Positions 7,747 through 16,274 are shown, numbered from the stretch's first letter. The stretch is DNA of 34,067 bases from Candidatus Cryptobacteroides excrementavium (GCA_017695025.1 JADILX010000094.1:1-34067); one strand, 5' to 3'. Notes: generated by a model from the letters alone, not told the origin. Translations and numbers: made by a program.

Positions 7747-8454
7747 ATGGGATATAGAAGAGTCTTGCTTAAACTCAGCGGTGAAAGTCTCGGCGGGCAG
7801 ACCGGGAAAGGGATAAGCGAGGAAGTGCTTGCGGCATATGCCAAAGAGATAGCCTCAGCCGTGAAGGAGGGTCTGCAGGTGTCCATCGTCATCGGAGGCG
7901 GAAATATTTTCAGGGGGCTGTCCGGGGCAGGCAAGGGATTTGACCGTGTCCAGGGGGACAAGATGGGAATGCTTGCAACAGTCATAAATTCTCTCGGGCT
8001 TGCCATGGCTATCAAGTCGGAAGGTGTGGATGCAGAAGTGTTTACGGCTACTCCGATGATGCCTGTGGCAAGATATTACATGAGGGACGATGCGGTCTCC
8101 CTGATGGAGGCCGGCGGGGTTGCCCTGATTGCAGGAGGGACAGGCAATCCGTTTTTTACAACTGATTCCGGAGCAGCGCTGAGAGCGCTTGAAATAAAGG
8201 CGGATGTCCTTCTGAAAGGTACAAGGGTGGACGGGGTATATACGGCAGATCCGGAAAAAGACCCGTCAGCCGTCAGATATGATGAACTTACTTTCGACAA
8301 GGCGCTTGAGGATCACCTGAAAGTGATGGACCAGACTGCCTTTGCATTGTGCAGGGAGGGCAATATGCCGGTCATCGTCTTTGACATGAATGCCCGGGGC
8401 AATCTTACGGGGCTTCTCCGGGGAGAAAAAGTCGGGACCCTCGTACATGTGTAG
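7747..8454 (+). CDS. pyrH: Uridylate (UMP) kinase
   Basis: 235 residues, normal length for bacterial UMP kinase of the amino-acid-kinase superfamily. It phosphorylates UMP to UDP with ATP in pyrimidine synthesis. Visible motifs are LLKLSGESLGG at the N-terminus, IVIGGGNIFRG, DKMGMLATVINSL, the GGTGNPFFTTDSGAALRA nucleotide-binding loop, and KGTRVDGVYTADPEKDP. It is followed after 25 bases by frr, the conserved pyrH-frr pair of many bacteria. A structured leader precedes it. Confidence 0.97.
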   Translation: MGYRRVLLKLSGESLGGQTGKGISEEVLAAYAKEIASAVKEGLQVSIVIGGGNIFRGLSGAGKGFDRVQGDKMGMLATVINSLGLAMAIKSEGVDAEVFTATPMMPVARYYMRDDAVSLMEAGGVALIAGGTGNPFFTTDSGAALRALEIKADVLLKGTRVDGVYTADPEKDPSAVRYDELTFDKALEDHLKVMDQTAFALCREGNMPVIVFDMNARGNLTGLLRGEKVGTLVHV

Positions 8455-8479
8455 TATTCATATATAAAAAGAAAATATC

Positions 8480-9043
8480 ATGATAGAGAAAGCAAAAGAA
8501 ATCCTGGAGTCAGCCAGATCCAAGATGGGTGATGCCGTGAAATTCCTCGAGGAAGACATGAAGACTTACCGTGCAGGTAAAGCCAACCCGCTTGTGTTCA
8601 ACAATGTCATGGTCGATTATTACGGTTCCGAGACGCCTGTTCCCCAGGTTGCCTCCGTCACTGTCCCTGATGCAAAGACCATCCTGATCCAGCCTTGGGA
8701 GAAGAAGATGATTCCGGTCATCGAAAAGGCCATCATGGATGCCAATATAGGCCTTACTCCGCAGAACAACGGTGAGAGCATCCGCTGTGCGGTACCTCCG
8801 CTTACGGAAGACAGGAGGAAAGAGCTCATCAAGAAAGTGAAGACGGCAGCCGAAAATGCCAAGATCGTGGTGAGAAATGCCCGTCGGGATGCCATTGAAG
8901 CCCTTAAGAAGGCTCAGAAGGACGGTATGCCTGAAGATGTCCAGAAAGATTACGAGCAGAATGTCCAGAAAGAGACAGACCTGTTCGTGAAGAAAGTGGA
9001 CGAACTTGCCGCTGCCAAGGAAAAGGAGATAATGACAGTCTGA
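8480..9043 (+). CDS. frr: Ribosome recycling factor
   Basis: 187 residues, the standard length. RRF with EF-G splits post-termination ribosomes. The three-helix-bundle domain and the small beta domain are recognisable from KMGDAVKFLEEDMKTYRAGK, NPLVFNNVMVDYYGSETPV, PLTEDRRKELIKKVK and the C-terminal helix. A strong terminator hairpin starts 26 bases after the stop, inside the start of the next gene. Confidence 0.97.
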   Translation: MIEKAKEILESARSKMGDAVKFLEEDMKTYRAGKANPLVFNNVMVDYYGSETPVPQVASVTVPDAKTILIQPWEKKMIPVIEKAIMDANIGLTPQNNGESIRCAVPPLTEDRRKELIKKVKTAAENAKIVVRNARRDAIEALKKAQKDGMPEDVQKDYEQNVQKETDLFVKKVDELAAAKEKEIMTV

Positions 9044-9050
9044 TTATAAG

Positions 9051-10196
9051 ATGCCTGCTGGAATGTATGGCTGTCCGGGTCGCGGACAGCCTTTTTTTGG
9101 AAAAAGACTTGATGTCATTCCCGTTGGGGAATGGAATATTTTCCCGGAGGGCCGGCCTCTCATGATTGCCGGCCCGTGCAGTGCCGAGTCCGAGATACAG
9201 GTAATGGATACTGCCAGAGGGCTTAAATCGCTTGGAATAAATGTCTTCCGTGCAGGGATATGGAAGCCGAGGACACATCCGAATACTTTCGAAGGGGTGG
9301 GCGCTCCTGGCCTGAAGTGGCTTCAGCGTGTCAGAAGCGAACTCGGGATGAAAGTCTGTACGGAGGTTGCCTGCGGGAAACATGTCTTCGAATGTATGAA
9401 GTATGGGGTGGACATGGTATGGATAGGCGCAAGGACTACTGCCAATCCTTTCCTTGTGCAGGAGATTGCGGATGCTATGCGAGACGTGGATCTGCCGGTC
9501 CTTGTCAAGAATCCTGTCAATCCTGACCTGGACCTGTGGATAGGGGCGCTTGAAAGATTTATGCAGACCGGGACAAGGAAACTCGGAGTTATTCACAGGG
9601 GATTCTCGTCATCCGGGAAAATAAAGTACAGGAACAGTCCGGAATGGCAGATTGCCATAGAGATGAGGAGTCTTTTCCCTGAACTGCCGTTTTTCTGTGA
9701 CCCGAGCCATATGGGAGGAGACAGGCAGTATGTCAAGGAGATTTCACAGCGTTCCCTCGACCTCGGGCTTGACGGGCTTATGATAGAGTCGCATTGCGAT
9801 CCCGCATGCGCGATGAGTGATGCCGCACAGCAACTGACCCCGGAGGCTCTCGGGGACGTCATCCGCGGACTCATTGTCAGGCGTCCGGACTCTGACAGCC
9901 CTGTCTACAAGGAAAATATCGATCAGTTGCGTGCGCAGATAGATGCCATCGACGAGAACCTGCTCTACATGCTCTCTTCCAGAATGAAGATAAGCAGGAA
10001 GATAGGGGAGTACAAAAGGGATAACAACATAGCCATCCTCCAGACGTCAAGATGGGATTCTGTCCTTGAGAAGGTGACTGCTGCAGGTGCCGGCTATGGC
10101 CTGCCGGAACATTTTGTCAAGGCGGTGTTCAATGCCATCCATGAAGCCTCCGTGCAGGTACAGAATGAGATTCTTTCCGGCACGGACAGCAAGTGA
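9051..10196 (+). CDS. 3-deoxy-7-phosphoheptulonate synthase fused to chorismate mutase (type II)
   Basis: The N-terminal domain (about residues 36-285) is a type I-beta, KDO8P-like DAHP synthase: MIAGPCSAES, FRAGIWKPRTHPNTFEG, GARTTANPF, VLVKNPVNPD, GVIHRGF and CDPSHMGG. It joins phosphoenolpyruvate and erythrose-4-phosphate at the head of the shikimate pathway. The C-terminal part (about 288-372) is an AroQ-type chorismate mutase: YKENIDQLRAQIDAIDENLL, then SRMKISRKIGEYKRDNNI. The fusion is usual in Bacteroidetes and allows feedback control. The start is uncertain. ATG codons at 9051 and 9063 are the only ones upstream of the conserved core, and both precede a terminator hairpin. Confidence 0.93.
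   Translation: MPAGMYGCPGRGQPFFGKRLDVIPVGEWNIFPEGRPLMIAGPCSAESEIQVMDTARGLKSLGINVFRAGIWKPRTHPNTFEGVGAPGLKWLQRVRSELGMKVCTEVACGKHVFECMKYGVDMVWIGARTTANPFLVQEIADAMRDVDLPVLVKNPVNPDLDLWIGALERFMQTGTRKLGVIHRGFSSSGKIKYRNSPEWQIAIEMRSLFPELPFFCDPSHMGGDRQYVKEISQRSLDLGLDGLMIESHCDPACAMSDAAQQLTPEALGDVIRGLIVRRPDSDSPVYKENIDQLRAQIDAIDENLLYMLSSRMKISRKIGEYKRDNNIAILQTSRWDSVLEKVTAAGAGYGLPEHFVKAVFNAIHEASVQVQNEILSGTDSK
9069..9098 (+). terminator. Strong intrinsic terminator hairpin after frr, overlapping the next gene's 5' end
   Basis: Perfect 9-bp stem GGCTGTCCG (9069-9077) with CGGACAGCC (9083-9091), 5-base loop, then seven T (9092-9098). It has all features of a Rho-independent terminator for pyrH-frr. It falls within codons 7-16 of the DAHP synthase frame as opened from 9051, so it is either an attenuator or a sign that the next gene starts differently. 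Confidence 0.8.
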
Positions 10197-10248
10197 GAGG
10201 GGAAGTGTGGAGCGGGTCTCCAGCCAGCCCGTATGATACAAGACAGTG

Positions 10249-11403
10249 TCATTGCGCAGATGGGTCCTGCAGGAACGAAGACAGTACCTGCAGGAATGTC
10301 TCCTGTTCATTATCCGACAGGAAGTCTGCCCGTATAGGCGCATAGAATGTCCTTTCTCTCAGAGTCTTTGGTATGTCCTTGATCCCGAGCAGCCGCTGGC
10401 TGTCTTTTTCCGTTGTCACAAGGATTGATGTAGGGAACTCTTCCGCTGTCTTTCTTATGGCATTCATATCCCCCCGTGAAAATTCATGGTGGTCACCGAA
10501 TGACAGATGCTGGACTATCCTGTAGGTGTCGCTGAGGTATTGCATCAGCGGCTTGTCATCTGCTATTCCGGAAAACAGGACAGCCTGTTTCGAGTAGGCA
10601 TATCTCATGTCCCCTTCCTTGAAGACAGGGACGACGGCATCATATCTTACTGTTGTAAAGAATACATGGCGCGTCTTGCCGTCGGCACCTTGTCCGGCGC
10701 ATGTGCCAGGGCTGTAATTCTTGAGCCCGAGATCTTCCGCCCACATGCGCTTCTCATCGTCTTCCATGAAATACGGACATTTGGTGACAATGAGGATATC
10801 TGCCTTTTTCAGTCTTTCGGGCAGGTCTCTCAGCCGTCCTGCAGGCAGCAGATGGTCTTTTGACACGGGCCGGTTGTAGTTGACAAGTACAATTGATACA
10901 GACGGCCTGAGCCTCCTGTACTGGAATGCATCGTCGAGTATCACTATGTCTGCCGGAGCAAATTCCTTGTGCCGGCATTTCCTTCCTTTTCTGGAGGTCT
11001 TGAGACTGTCAGGCTGGAGGAGAAAACCGCATCCTTCCACCCTGTCCTTGTCTACTGCGACTGTCACATCCGGGAATTTTCTTTTTATCTGTACAGGTTC
11101 ATCCCCATAGTATGCGGCATCCGATTCTTCTGTCATCACCTGCTGGAAACCGCGGCTTTTCCTCTTGTAGCCTCTTGACAGTACGGCTATCTGTTTCCCG
11201 GACCAGTCCGGATGTCCGGAAAGCAGCCTTATGAGCATCTCGGTATGCGGAGTCTTCCCTGTCCCGCCTACCGTCACATTCCCTATGGATATGGACGGCA
11301 GGCCTGCAGGGTATGTCTTCTTCAGCCCGGAGTCATAGAGTGCATGCCGGAGTCTGAGGGACAGATAATATGGTGCAAGCAATATCTGGTCAAGCATGTT
11401 CAT
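10249..11403 (-). CDS. lpxK: Tetraacyldisaccharide 4'-kinase
   Basis: LpxK phosphorylates the 4' position of the lipid A disaccharide precursor at the inner membrane. The P-loop GNVTVGGTGKT (residues 41-51), AVLSRGYKRKSRGFQ, GDEPVQIKRKFP and DIVILDDAFQYRRL are all family signatures. Its N-terminal amphipathic/hydrophobic region (LDQILLAPYYLSLRLRHALY) is the expected membrane contact. At 384 residues it is slightly long, with a basic insert KTSRKGRKCRHKE near residue 133. Its ATG overlaps the stop of the upstream GH84 gene (TAATG), implying translational coupling. It ends facing the DAHP synthase gene, with no clear terminator between them. Confidence 0.95.
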   Translation of the reverse strand: MNMLDQILLAPYYLSLRLRHALYDSGLKKTYPAGLPSISIGNVTVGGTGKTPHTEMLIRLLSGHPDWSGKQIAVLSRGYKRKSRGFQQVMTEESDAAYYGDEPVQIKRKFPDVTVAVDKDRVEGCGFLLQPDSLKTSRKGRKCRHKEFAPADIVILDDAFQYRRLRPSVSIVLVNYNRPVSKDHLLPAGRLRDLPERLKKADILIVTKCPYFMEDDEKRMWAEDLGLKNYSPGTCAGQGADGKTRHVFFTTVRYDAVVPVFKEGDMRYAYSKQAVLFSGIADDKPLMQYLSDTYRIVQHLSFGDHHEFSRGDMNAIRKTAEEFPTSILVTTEKDSQRLLGIKDIPKTLRERTFYAPIRADFLSDNEQETFLQVLSSFLQDPSAQ

Positions 11404-13940
11404 TACAGTGCGAGGATTTCGAATATTTCAGCAGTACCGGAGATTTCTATTGCTGCCGCCCCCTCTTCTGTCTTCAGGACGAAGAAGTCTTCTCCTGTCC
11501 CGCATGTATTGAGGACTGTCCCGTCAGATGCCTTCTGCACAACTGACACCTTGTCTCCTGCGGTATGACGGAAGAGGATGACATACTCTCCTGTGCCTTC
11601 CGGGATGCCGAAAGATATGCTTCCGTCAAGGGTATAGGCCGTGCTGACATTCTTGTCGAATGCGGCCATGGCTTTTACCATGTCATCGGCACTGATGCTG
11701 AAGCCGAGCCTTTCCGGAGAGACAGGGTTGACATCGAAAGTGCGGACTGACGCCCAGTTGGTTTTCGGGGATTCGAGCCGCATGAGCCTGACGTATCTTG
11801 CGTTGACCGGCTCGCCTGTCCAGTCTATCACATACTGCTTCTGCATGCCGTCTATGAGAGAGTGCCATTCTTTCCCGTCGGCAGAATATTCGAGGCGTGC
11901 ATGGTCAAAATAGTCCACGTCATCTACAGAGTTCCTTCCCTGCAGTATGGAGATTTCGTATACCGGGATTGCTGCACCGAGGTCGAGTCCGATCCAGTCG
12001 CCTTCCTTCTGTGCCATTCCGGATGTATAGTATGTGGTGGTGTCATTGTCTGTCATCAGCCTTCCGGTCGGAGTGCTGAGATTGGCGAAAGAGCCGATGC
12101 TCCTGCGTACGGATGGCATTTCCCCTGTGAGATCATGATAGAATTCCGTTCCGAGGGATTCCATTGCATTCTCATAGAACGGCTGCAGTTTCATAGTGCC
12201 TGACTTGTGTGCCTCATATGCCTTTTTCTCATCTGTTGTCATCAGGTTGGCCGCGTATGCTGTCCAGAATGCAGCCTTGTCTCCGTCCTGCATCTCAAGC
12301 AGACCGAGTGTTCCCAGTCCTCTTTCTCCGAGTTTGCCGAATTCCGTGAGCCACGGGTCGAGTTCCTTCAGCAGCAGAGAGTCTTTGCATCCGTTTCTCA
12401 GAATATCAGGGACACGGGTGATGGTCTCGAACTCTTCTTTAAGGGCATCATATTCTGCCTGTGTATATCCGTGGATGCCGAATGTCTCTGTCTCCCATGA
12501 TTCATCCCTGCGGTAGCCTGTCTCGGTATCGCATGAATGTATGGCGAATGTCCTGAATGCCTCTGTCTCTTCCGGGACGAGTTCTGCAAGTGCCCTTTCC
12601 CAGTTGTCCATGGCATTATAGCCCGATACGTTCCACGAGTAGTCTGCTACACCGTACAGGGCAACCTTGGAGGCTTCTCCGTGTTCCATCGGATTGCTGA
12701 GCACACCTGCAACTTCTTCACTTGTGAGGGTGGTGTCCAGTCCATATGCCGGCCCCTCCATCACTATGTGCCTGACATAGTCGGTTACAGGAAAGTTCCA
12801 CCAGTACAGCGCCGCGCGTCTGATCCTGGAATCTACCCATTCCATTGTTTCCCTTGTGAGGTCGCTGCAGACGGAGTCTCCTGTCCAGAATATCAGTATG
12901 CTCGGGTCAAGAGTCCTTCCGTATATGCTCAGAGGCCCGTCCGGAGCCGGATTGGCCCACAGCCGTGAATAGTCTGTAGGACACATGATCAGAGGGGCTA
13001 CGTCTCCTTTTGCAAGAACAAATTCCCTGTTGAGCCTGTTGAGGAGTTCCACCTGCCTTACCGGGTTGGTCCCTTCTCCCGATATGTCATCGAAGAATAT
13101 GGCAAATGCCCTTACCCCGAGGTCATACATCATCTCGAATTTGTTTACCAGATTGGTGTAGTCCTCTTCGTTCCATCTTATGTCCTTGCCCGGATGTATG
13201 GCCCACACGAAGTCTACCCGGTTTCTGTTGCATGCCTCGACGAGTTCGCGGATTTTTGCGGCTTCGGCTGCAGGATATGGCTCCCTCCAGTCAGGGCTGC
13301 TGTGGTAAGGGTCATCTTTTGGCCCGTAGACATATGTGTTCATCTTGAACTTGCCGTAGAAGTCAATCAGTGACAGTCTCACATCATGGGACCAGGGTGT
13401 CCCGTAGAACCCTTCAACGACTCCTCTGTAAGGGAGGTCGGGCCAGTCCCGTATCTCGACAAGCGGCAGACGCCCGTGCCTGAGCAACTGGCGGAGTGTC
13501 TGGATGCCGTAGAATGCCCCGGTCTCATCATTTCCCGCAATCATTATCTCTTTCCCGGAGATTTTCAGGTAATATGCCCCCTTTACAGGCTTGACTCCGT
13601 ATTTTTTTGCTGCGGCCTTGCCAAAGTCAATTGTCAGCACAACGCTGTTTCCTTCGGGTGCCATGTCTTTGACCTCTTCATGGAAGCAATGTTTCCTGTC
13701 CCGGATTTTTATCCCCGGGCGGATATCGCATGTCCCGTCTCCGAGGCGTTTCATCTCCTGTGGTACCGGATTGATGATGATGCCCTGGTGGTCGAGCGCC
13801 TTCCCGGGTACCGGATTGATGTATTGCGACTCATGTCTCTGCTGTGACAGGTCGAAGTCGTCGTCCTGTGCCTGTGCGGGCAATGTGCACATCAGCCCTC
13901 CTGCGGCAAGCATGGCCGCCAGTGTGTGTCTAAGTGTCAT
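11403..13940 (-). CDS. GH84 beta-N-acetylglucosaminidase (O-GlcNAcase type), secreted
   Basis: 845 residues with a signal peptide (MTLRHTLAAMLAAGGLMCTL, cleavage near AQA). The GH20b-like N domain (about 52-165) is followed by the GH84 barrel (about 170-460) with RGVVEGFYGTPWSHDVRLSL, MNTYVYGPKDDPYH and the catalytic pair Asp284-Asp285 in FFDDISGEGTNP. These closely match BtGH84 of B. thetaiotaomicron. A helical region follows, then a discoidin/CBM32-like domain (about 620-745) and a final beta-rich domain of about 100 residues. The enzyme removes terminal beta-GlcNAc by substrate-assisted catalysis, probably in the periplasm. It lies between dusB (70 bases upstream) and lpxK (1-base overlap). 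Residues 41-60 carry a duplicated INPVP motif. Confidence 0.95.
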   Translation of the reverse strand: MTLRHTLAAMLAAGGLMCTLPAQAQDDDFDLSQQRHESQYINPVPGKALDHQGIIINPVPQEMKRLGDGTCDIRPGIKIRDRKHCFHEEVKDMAPEGNSVVLTIDFGKAAAKKYGVKPVKGAYYLKISGKEIMIAGNDETGAFYGIQTLRQLLRHGRLPLVEIRDWPDLPYRGVVEGFYGTPWSHDVRLSLIDFYGKFKMNTYVYGPKDDPYHSSPDWREPYPAAEAAKIRELVEACNRNRVDFVWAIHPGKDIRWNEEDYTNLVNKFEMMYDLGVRAFAIFFDDISGEGTNPVRQVELLNRLNREFVLAKGDVAPLIMCPTDYSRLWANPAPDGPLSIYGRTLDPSILIFWTGDSVCSDLTRETMEWVDSRIRRAALYWWNFPVTDYVRHIVMEGPAYGLDTTLTSEEVAGVLSNPMEHGEASKVALYGVADYSWNVSGYNAMDNWERALAELVPEETEAFRTFAIHSCDTETGYRRDESWETETFGIHGYTQAEYDALKEEFETITRVPDILRNGCKDSLLLKELDPWLTEFGKLGERGLGTLGLLEMQDGDKAAFWTAYAANLMTTDEKKAYEAHKSGTMKLQPFYENAMESLGTEFYHDLTGEMPSVRRSIGSFANLSTPTGRLMTDNDTTTYYTSGMAQKEGDWIGLDLGAAIPVYEISILQGRNSVDDVDYFDHARLEYSADGKEWHSLIDGMQKQYVIDWTGEPVNARYVRLMRLESPKTNWASVRTFDVNPVSPERLGFSISADDMVKAMAAFDKNVSTAYTLDGSISFGIPEGTGEYVILFRHTAGDKVSVVQKASDGTVLNTCGTGEDFFVLKTEEGAAAIEISGTAEIFEILAL

Positions 13941-14010
13941 TTCAAAGTGTTTATGTGCCAGAATATGTCTGGACTGTTATTTTTTCTTCAGTTATGTAGT
14001 GTCTCTGTCT

Positions 14011-15045
14011 TTATATCCCATATACCGAGACGGCTTCCGGAGCCTGGGTCTCTCCCCATCTGTCCGCAATGCGGTCAAGCGTGTCATAGAGTTCCTGCGG
14101 GTCGTTGAGGGTGACGAGTTTCAGCCTTGTCTCCTTGAAGTCCGGCAGGCCCTTGAAATAGCATGACAGGTGCCTCCGCATCTCAAGTATACCCACTTTC
14201 TCCCCCTTGAATGAAATGGATGTGGCAAGATGTCTCTTTGCAAGTGCCACCCGCTCGGTCACGCTCATCGGCGGCATTGTTTCCCCGGTGTCAAGATAGT
14301 GCCGGATCTCCCGGAATATCCACGGATGCCCGTATGTCGCGCGGCCTATCATGATGCCGTCGACTCCATATCTGTCAAATGCCTCTTTGGCCTTTTCCGG
14401 AGAATTGATGTCTCCGTTCCCGATGATCGGGATGTGCATCCTCGGGTTTTCCCTGACCTTGCCTATCAATGTCCAGTCTGCCTCTCCGGTGTACATCTGG
14501 CTCCGTGTCCTGCCGTGTATGGTGAGAGCCTTGATCCCGGCATCCTGAAGCCTTTCTGCCAGTTCCACTATGATTTTGGAGTCTTCGTCCCAGCCGAGCC
14601 TTGTCTTGACTGTCACCGGGAGTCTGACGGCATCTACAACCATCCTTGTGATCTCAACCATCTTGTCCGGCTCTTTCATCATCCCTGACCCTGCCCCGCG
14701 CCTGGCTATCTTGTTGACAGGACATCCGAAATTGATGTCTATGAGGTCTGCTCCATGGCCTCCGGCTATTTCTGCTGCATTCTCCGCCATTCTGGCCGCT
14801 TCCACCATAGCCTCCGGGATGCTGCCATAAATCTGGATGCCGACAGGGGCTTCATAGTCGTATGTCTTCAGTTTCGCAATCGCTTTCTTGGCGTCACGGA
14901 TCAGTCCGTCCGAGGACACGAACTCCGTATACATCATGTCTGCCCCGAATTCCTTGCATATCGCCCTGAAGGATGCGTCGGTCACATCCTCCATCGGGGC
15001 CAGGAAAAGAGGCCTGTCCCTGAGTTCAATGTCTCCTATCTTCAT
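14011..15045 (-). CDS. dusB: tRNA-dihydrouridine synthase, DusB type
   Basis: 344 residues from the ATG at 15045; a start five codons upstream would overlap the promoter. Dus enzymes use FMN and NADPH to reduce uridines in tRNA. Visible motifs are LFLAPMEDVTDASFRAICKE, YTEFVSSDGL, the active-site Cys in INFGCPVNKIARRGAGSGMM, TVKTRLGWDED, ALTIHGRTRSQMYTGEADW, IGNGDINSPEKA and MIGRATYGHPWIF. It is the first gene of a leftward dusB-GH84-lpxK block. The -7 box lies only four bases before the ATG. Confidence 0.93.
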   Translation of the reverse strand: MKIGDIELRDRPLFLAPMEDVTDASFRAICKEFGADMMYTEFVSSDGLIRDAKKAIAKLKTYDYEAPVGIQIYGSIPEAMVEAARMAENAAEIAGGHGADLIDINFGCPVNKIARRGAGSGMMKEPDKMVEITRMVVDAVRLPVTVKTRLGWDEDSKIIVELAERLQDAGIKALTIHGRTRSQMYTGEADWTLIGKVRENPRMHIPIIGNGDINSPEKAKEAFDRYGVDGIMIGRATYGHPWIFREIRHYLDTGETMPPMSVTERVALAKRHLATSISFKGEKVGILEMRRHLSCYFKGLPDFKETRLKLVTLNDPQELYDTLDRIADRWGETQAPEAVSVYGI

Positions 15046-15049
15046 GATG

Positions 15050-15057
15050 CAAAAATA
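15050..15057 (-). promoter_or_regulatory. -7 box for dusB, unusually close to the ATG
   Basis: The minus strand reads TATTTTTG, an exact TAnnTTTG match, followed by CATC and then ATG. If used, the transcript would start at or next to the start codon, making a leaderless or nearly leaderless mRNA. No clear -33 TTTG is seen. Confidence 0.45.
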
Positions 15058-15091
15058 CAAAAGTTAGCGATACCACAGACAGGCCGGGCAT

Positions 15092-15142
15092 AAACATTTC
15101 CTGTTTCCCAGTAAAAATTTTTCCCAAACATTTCCCGTTTTC
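15092..15142 (+). repeat. Two-copy direct repeat between dusB and pfkA
   Basis: AAACATTTCCTGTTTCC (15092-15108) recurs as AAACATTTCCCGTTTTCC (15125-15142). The copies lie about 34 bases apart, roughly three helical turns, upstream of the pfkA -7 box. The second copy overlaps the -33 position. Possible protein-binding sites. Confidence 0.45.
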
Positions 15143-15162
15143 CGGCAAAACAAGTACATTTG
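15131..15162 (+). promoter_or_regulatory. Probable promoter for pfkA
   Basis: TACATTTG (15155-15162) is an exact TAnnTTTG match. Twenty bases upstream is TTTC (15131-15134), one mismatch from the -33 TTTG. Transcription would start near 15168, leaving a leader of about 70 bases. Confidence 0.55.
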
Positions 15163-15175
15163 TAAGATGTCATGT

Positions 15176-15199
15176 CAATGCCTGACACAATGTCTGACA
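15176..15199 (+). repeat. 12-bp tandem repeat in the pfkA leader
   Basis: CAATGCCTGACA (15176-15187) is followed directly by CAATGTCTGACA (15188-15199), 11 of 12 identical. Further TGACAT and ATTGACATC words surround it. It lies between the predicted transcription start and the pfkA ATG. Confidence 0.5.
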
Positions 15200-15238
15200 T
15201 TAATTTCCGGATTGACATCAAGATAATACAAGGTTTAT

Positions 15239-16216
15239 ATGGCAAGAAGAATTTCTACAGTCGGAGTACTGACTTCCGGAGGCGATGCCCCGGGTATGAA
15301 TGCGGCCATCAGGGCCGTGACAAGGGCCTCAATCTACAATGGATGGAAAGTGATGGGTATCTACAGGGGATATGAAGGTCTCATCAACAATGAAATCGAG
15401 GAATTCACTTCCCAGAGCGTCAGCAGCACCATCCAGAGAGGAGGAACAATCCTCAAGACTGCCCGCTCACAGGAGTTCATGACTCCGGAAGGCCGGCAGA
15501 AGGCCTATGACAATGTATGTGCACACAATATCGATGCGCTCATTGTCATCGGCGGAAACGGTTCGCTTGCCGGGGCGCAGGTCTTCGCCCAGGAGTTTGA
15601 CATGCCGTGCATAGGCATCCCGGGAACTATCGACAACGACCTCTACGGCACAGACTCGACTATCGGATACGACACTGCCCTCAACACGATAATGGAATGT
15701 GTCGACAAGATACGTGACACGGCGACTTCGCACAACCGGATTTTCTTCATTGAGGTAATGGGACGCGACGCCGGTTTCCTCGCGCAGAACAGTGCCATAG
15801 CCGCAGGTGCAGAGGCCGCCATCATTCCGGAGGACAGCACAGACATCGACCAGTTGGAGCAGTTCATCAGCCGCGGGTTCCGCAAGAGCAAGAACAGCAG
15901 TATTGTCATTGTCGCCGAGAAAGACGGGGGAGCAATGCATTATGCCGAGCGTGTCCGCAAGGAGTATCCGCAGTATGATGTACGTGTCTCCATCCTTGGA
16001 CATCTCCAGAGGGGAGGTTCGCCGAGTGCATTTGACCGTATACTTGCGAGCCGTCTCGGTACAGCCAGCATCGAGGCCCTCAAGGAAGGCCAGCGCAACG
16101 TCATGGTGGGTATCTCCAATGATGAGATTGTCTACGTGCCGTTCAGTCGTGCCATCAAGCAGGACAAGCCTATCAACAAGGAACTTATCAATGTCCTCAA
16201 CGTCCTGTCAATCTGA
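15239..16216 (+). CDS. pfkA: 6-phosphofructokinase
   Basis: 325 residues, the normal length. It phosphorylates fructose-6-phosphate in glycolysis. Motifs include [17 protein letters not shown] at the N-terminus, GIYRGYEGL, the catalytic PGTIDND (Asp132 as general base), [20 protein letters not shown] and [16 protein letters not shown]. The Mg-nucleotide loop reads GGNGS (residues 105-109), where E. coli PfkA has GGDGS. I recall the same substitution in other Bacteroidetes PfkA proteins, so it is probably a lineage feature. Phosphoryl donor (ATP or pyrophosphate) is inferred as ATP but not proven. A terminator follows at 16241. Confidence 0.95.
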   Translation: MARRISTVGVLTSGGDAPGMNAAIRAVTRASIYNGWKVMGIYRGYEGLINNEIEEFTSQSVSSTIQRGGTILKTARSQEFMTPEGRQKAYDNVCAHNIDALIVIGGNGSLAGAQVFAQEFDMPCIGIPGTIDNDLYGTDSTIGYDTALNTIMECVDKIRDTATSHNRIFFIEVMGRDAGFLAQNSAIAAGAEAAIIPEDSTDIDQLEQFISRGFRKSKNSSIVIVAEKDGGAMHYAERVRKEYPQYDVRVSILGHLQRGGSPSAFDRILASRLGTASIEALKEGQRNVMVGISNDEIVYVPFSRAIKQDKPINKELINVLNVLSI

Positions 16217-16240
16217 TTGGCTGAAATCAAGGAAAACAGG

Positions 16241-16274
16241 AGGGGCCTGACTTTTTGCTGCCGGGCCCCTTTTA
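16241..16274 (+). terminator. Intrinsic terminator after pfkA
   Basis: AGGGGCC (16241-16247) pairs with GGCCCCT (16264-16270) around a 16-base loop, followed by TTTTAATTTT. It begins 24 bases after the pfkA stop. Confidence 0.75.

Noticed and set aside
9051..9110. Treating the region only as intergenic terminator and starting DAHP synthase at the internal ATG before IAGPCSAES
   Set aside because: That ATG would remove the N-terminal strand expected before the GPCSAE motif, and no other ATG/GTG/TTG exists in frame, so the upstream start was kept with a warning.
12537..12968. Long open frames antisense to GH84, and similar ones antisense to the M24, GH20 and GH123-like genes
   Set aside because: They are by-products of the codon bias of the real genes; they show no recognisable domains, signal peptides or promoters.
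13958..13972. Inverted repeat CCAGA-ATATG-TCTGG between dusB and GH84
   Set aside because: Five-base arms are common by chance, and no promoter box is next to it.
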